Shown: piece by piece, positions 63,614-64,000 of the stretch
Numbering within the stretch: the stretch's first letter is position 1
Layout: each line of letters starts with the position of its first letter
NCBI RefSeq assembly: GCF_910593725.1
Contig: NZ_OU343031.1
Span: forward strand, 620,001 to 684,000
Source: Candidatus Vallotiella hemipterorum
Lineage (GTDB): Bacteria; Pseudomonadota; Gammaproteobacteria; Burkholderiales; Burkholderiaceae
Reading direction: 5' to 3'
DNA: 64,000 nucleotides
Program-made: the position numbers and the translations under genes
Notes under the pieces: model-generated
Told to the model about the DNA's origin: nothing
What the model saw: only the letters and a program-made list of their open reading frames with translations
Database searches by the model: none

Positions 63614-64000
63614 ATGATCTCACCTAAAGGCCTCAAGGAAATCGATCGCGCAGTATTAAAGTACCCTGCCGGTCACCAGCAATCCGCTGTAATAGCAGCG
63701 CTCGCGATTGCGCAGCGAGAGCGGGGGTGGTTATTGCCGGAGTTAATGCAATTTATCGCTGACTATCTGCAAATACCAGCTATTTCTGTACAGGAGGTCG
63801 CGACGTTTTATAACATGTACGAGACAACGTCAGTTGGTACATACAAAATTACACTATGCACGAACTTACCATGTGAACTAGGCGGTGCAGAGAAAACTGC
63901 AGAATATCTAAAAAAGAAACTAAGAATTGATTTTGGTGAGACTACCCCGGACGGCAGATTCACACTGAAAGAAGGTGAGTGTTTCGGAGCTTGTGGCGAT
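63614..64000 (+). CDS. nuoE: NADH-quinone oxidoreductase subunit E, N-terminal part (cut by window edge)
   Basis: 24 kDa-type subunit with a 2Fe-2S cluster next to the FMN site of complex I. An ATG at 63614 opens 129 codons without a stop to the end of the window (family length about 160). Starts MISPKGLKEIDRAVLKYP; family words RERGWLLPELM and EVATFYNMYE are present. Three of the expected cluster cysteines are visible in the segments LCTNLPCEL and GECFGACGD. It follows nuoD by 120 bases, so more nuo genes probably lie beyond the window. Confidence 0.95.
   Translation, partial: MISPKGLKEIDRAVLKYPAGHQQSAVIAALAIAQRERGWLLPELMQFIADYLQIPAISVQEVATFYNMYETTSVGTYKITLCTNLPCELGGAEKTAEYLKKKLRIDFGETTPDGRFTLKEGECFGACGD

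Overview
This window is bacterial and reads as a piece of the chromosome of a genome-reduced member of the Burkholderiaceae. Several gene blocks run in the order I know from Burkholderia and relatives: ilvI-ilvH-ilvC-psd-pssA-leuA-rpsO-pnp-quinone oxidoreductase-tpiA-secG-tRNA-Leu(GAG)-nuoABCDE; yicC-gmk-rpoZ-(spoT)-tRNA-Arg; ftsK-(lolA-rarA)-serS-tRNA-Ser; yebC-purD-(hemF)-nadD-(rsfS-rlmH-maf)-rng; and minC-minD-minE. Genes in brackets are missing as intact frames, and in several cases their wreckage can still be read in the gap. Roughly 60 percent of the window codes for protein; the rest is AT-rich gaps of 0.6 to 1.9 kb. This is the picture of a recently host-restricted endosymbiont whose pseudogenes have not yet been deleted. 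Intact argH, ilvIHC and leuA would fit an insect nutritional symbiont. The Vallotia lineage of adelgids is one candidate, but that assignment is inference.

Layout. 1-637: start of argH (minus, cut by the window edge). 1970-2500: ppa. 3696-3772: initiator tRNA. 3900-9245: msbA and dnaE (minus). 10708-12228: rhlE-type helicase (minus). 13285-14940: rsxB and nth. 16201-16277: tRNA-Arg(ACG). 16385-18060: decayed spoT. 18163-20027: rpoZ, gmk, yicC (minus). 20718-22620: rdgB and hemW. 22737-22821: tRNA-Ser(TGA). 23769-25711: minE, minD, minC (minus). 26787-28254: tRNA-Ser(CGA) and serS (minus). 29776-31869: ftsK (minus), cut short by a stop codon just before its gamma domain. 32241-33194: trxB. 33950-35635: nadE (minus). 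37177-38646: rng (minus). 39759-43109: nadD, purD and yebC (minus) with a hemF relic between nadD and purD. 44431-44988: a LOG-family protein (minus). 46630-53642: ilvIHC, psd, pssA, leuA. 55181-60238: rpsO, pnp, quinone oxidoreductase, tpiA, secG. 60392-60476: tRNA-Leu(GAG). 60641-64000: nuoA to nuoE (nuoE cut by the edge).

Functions kept: core replication, RNA turnover and translation; division-site placement (MinCDE) and a truncated FtsK; branched-chain amino acid and leucine synthesis; the last step of arginine synthesis; phosphatidylethanolamine synthesis (pssA plus psd); lipid A export; NAD and purine synthesis; thioredoxin reduction; and respiratory complex I. Functions visibly lost: the stringent response enzyme SpoT, HemF, an Smr-domain protein, RsfS and RlmH, and the FtsK gamma domain.

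I see no CRISPR array, prophage, intact insertion sequence, secretion system or toxin cluster, and no convincing new biological system. The unusual features are the readable stages of gene decay, long perfect inverted repeats (some inside hemW), and many runs of 7 to 9 G or C in otherwise AT-rich gaps and in two coding genes.
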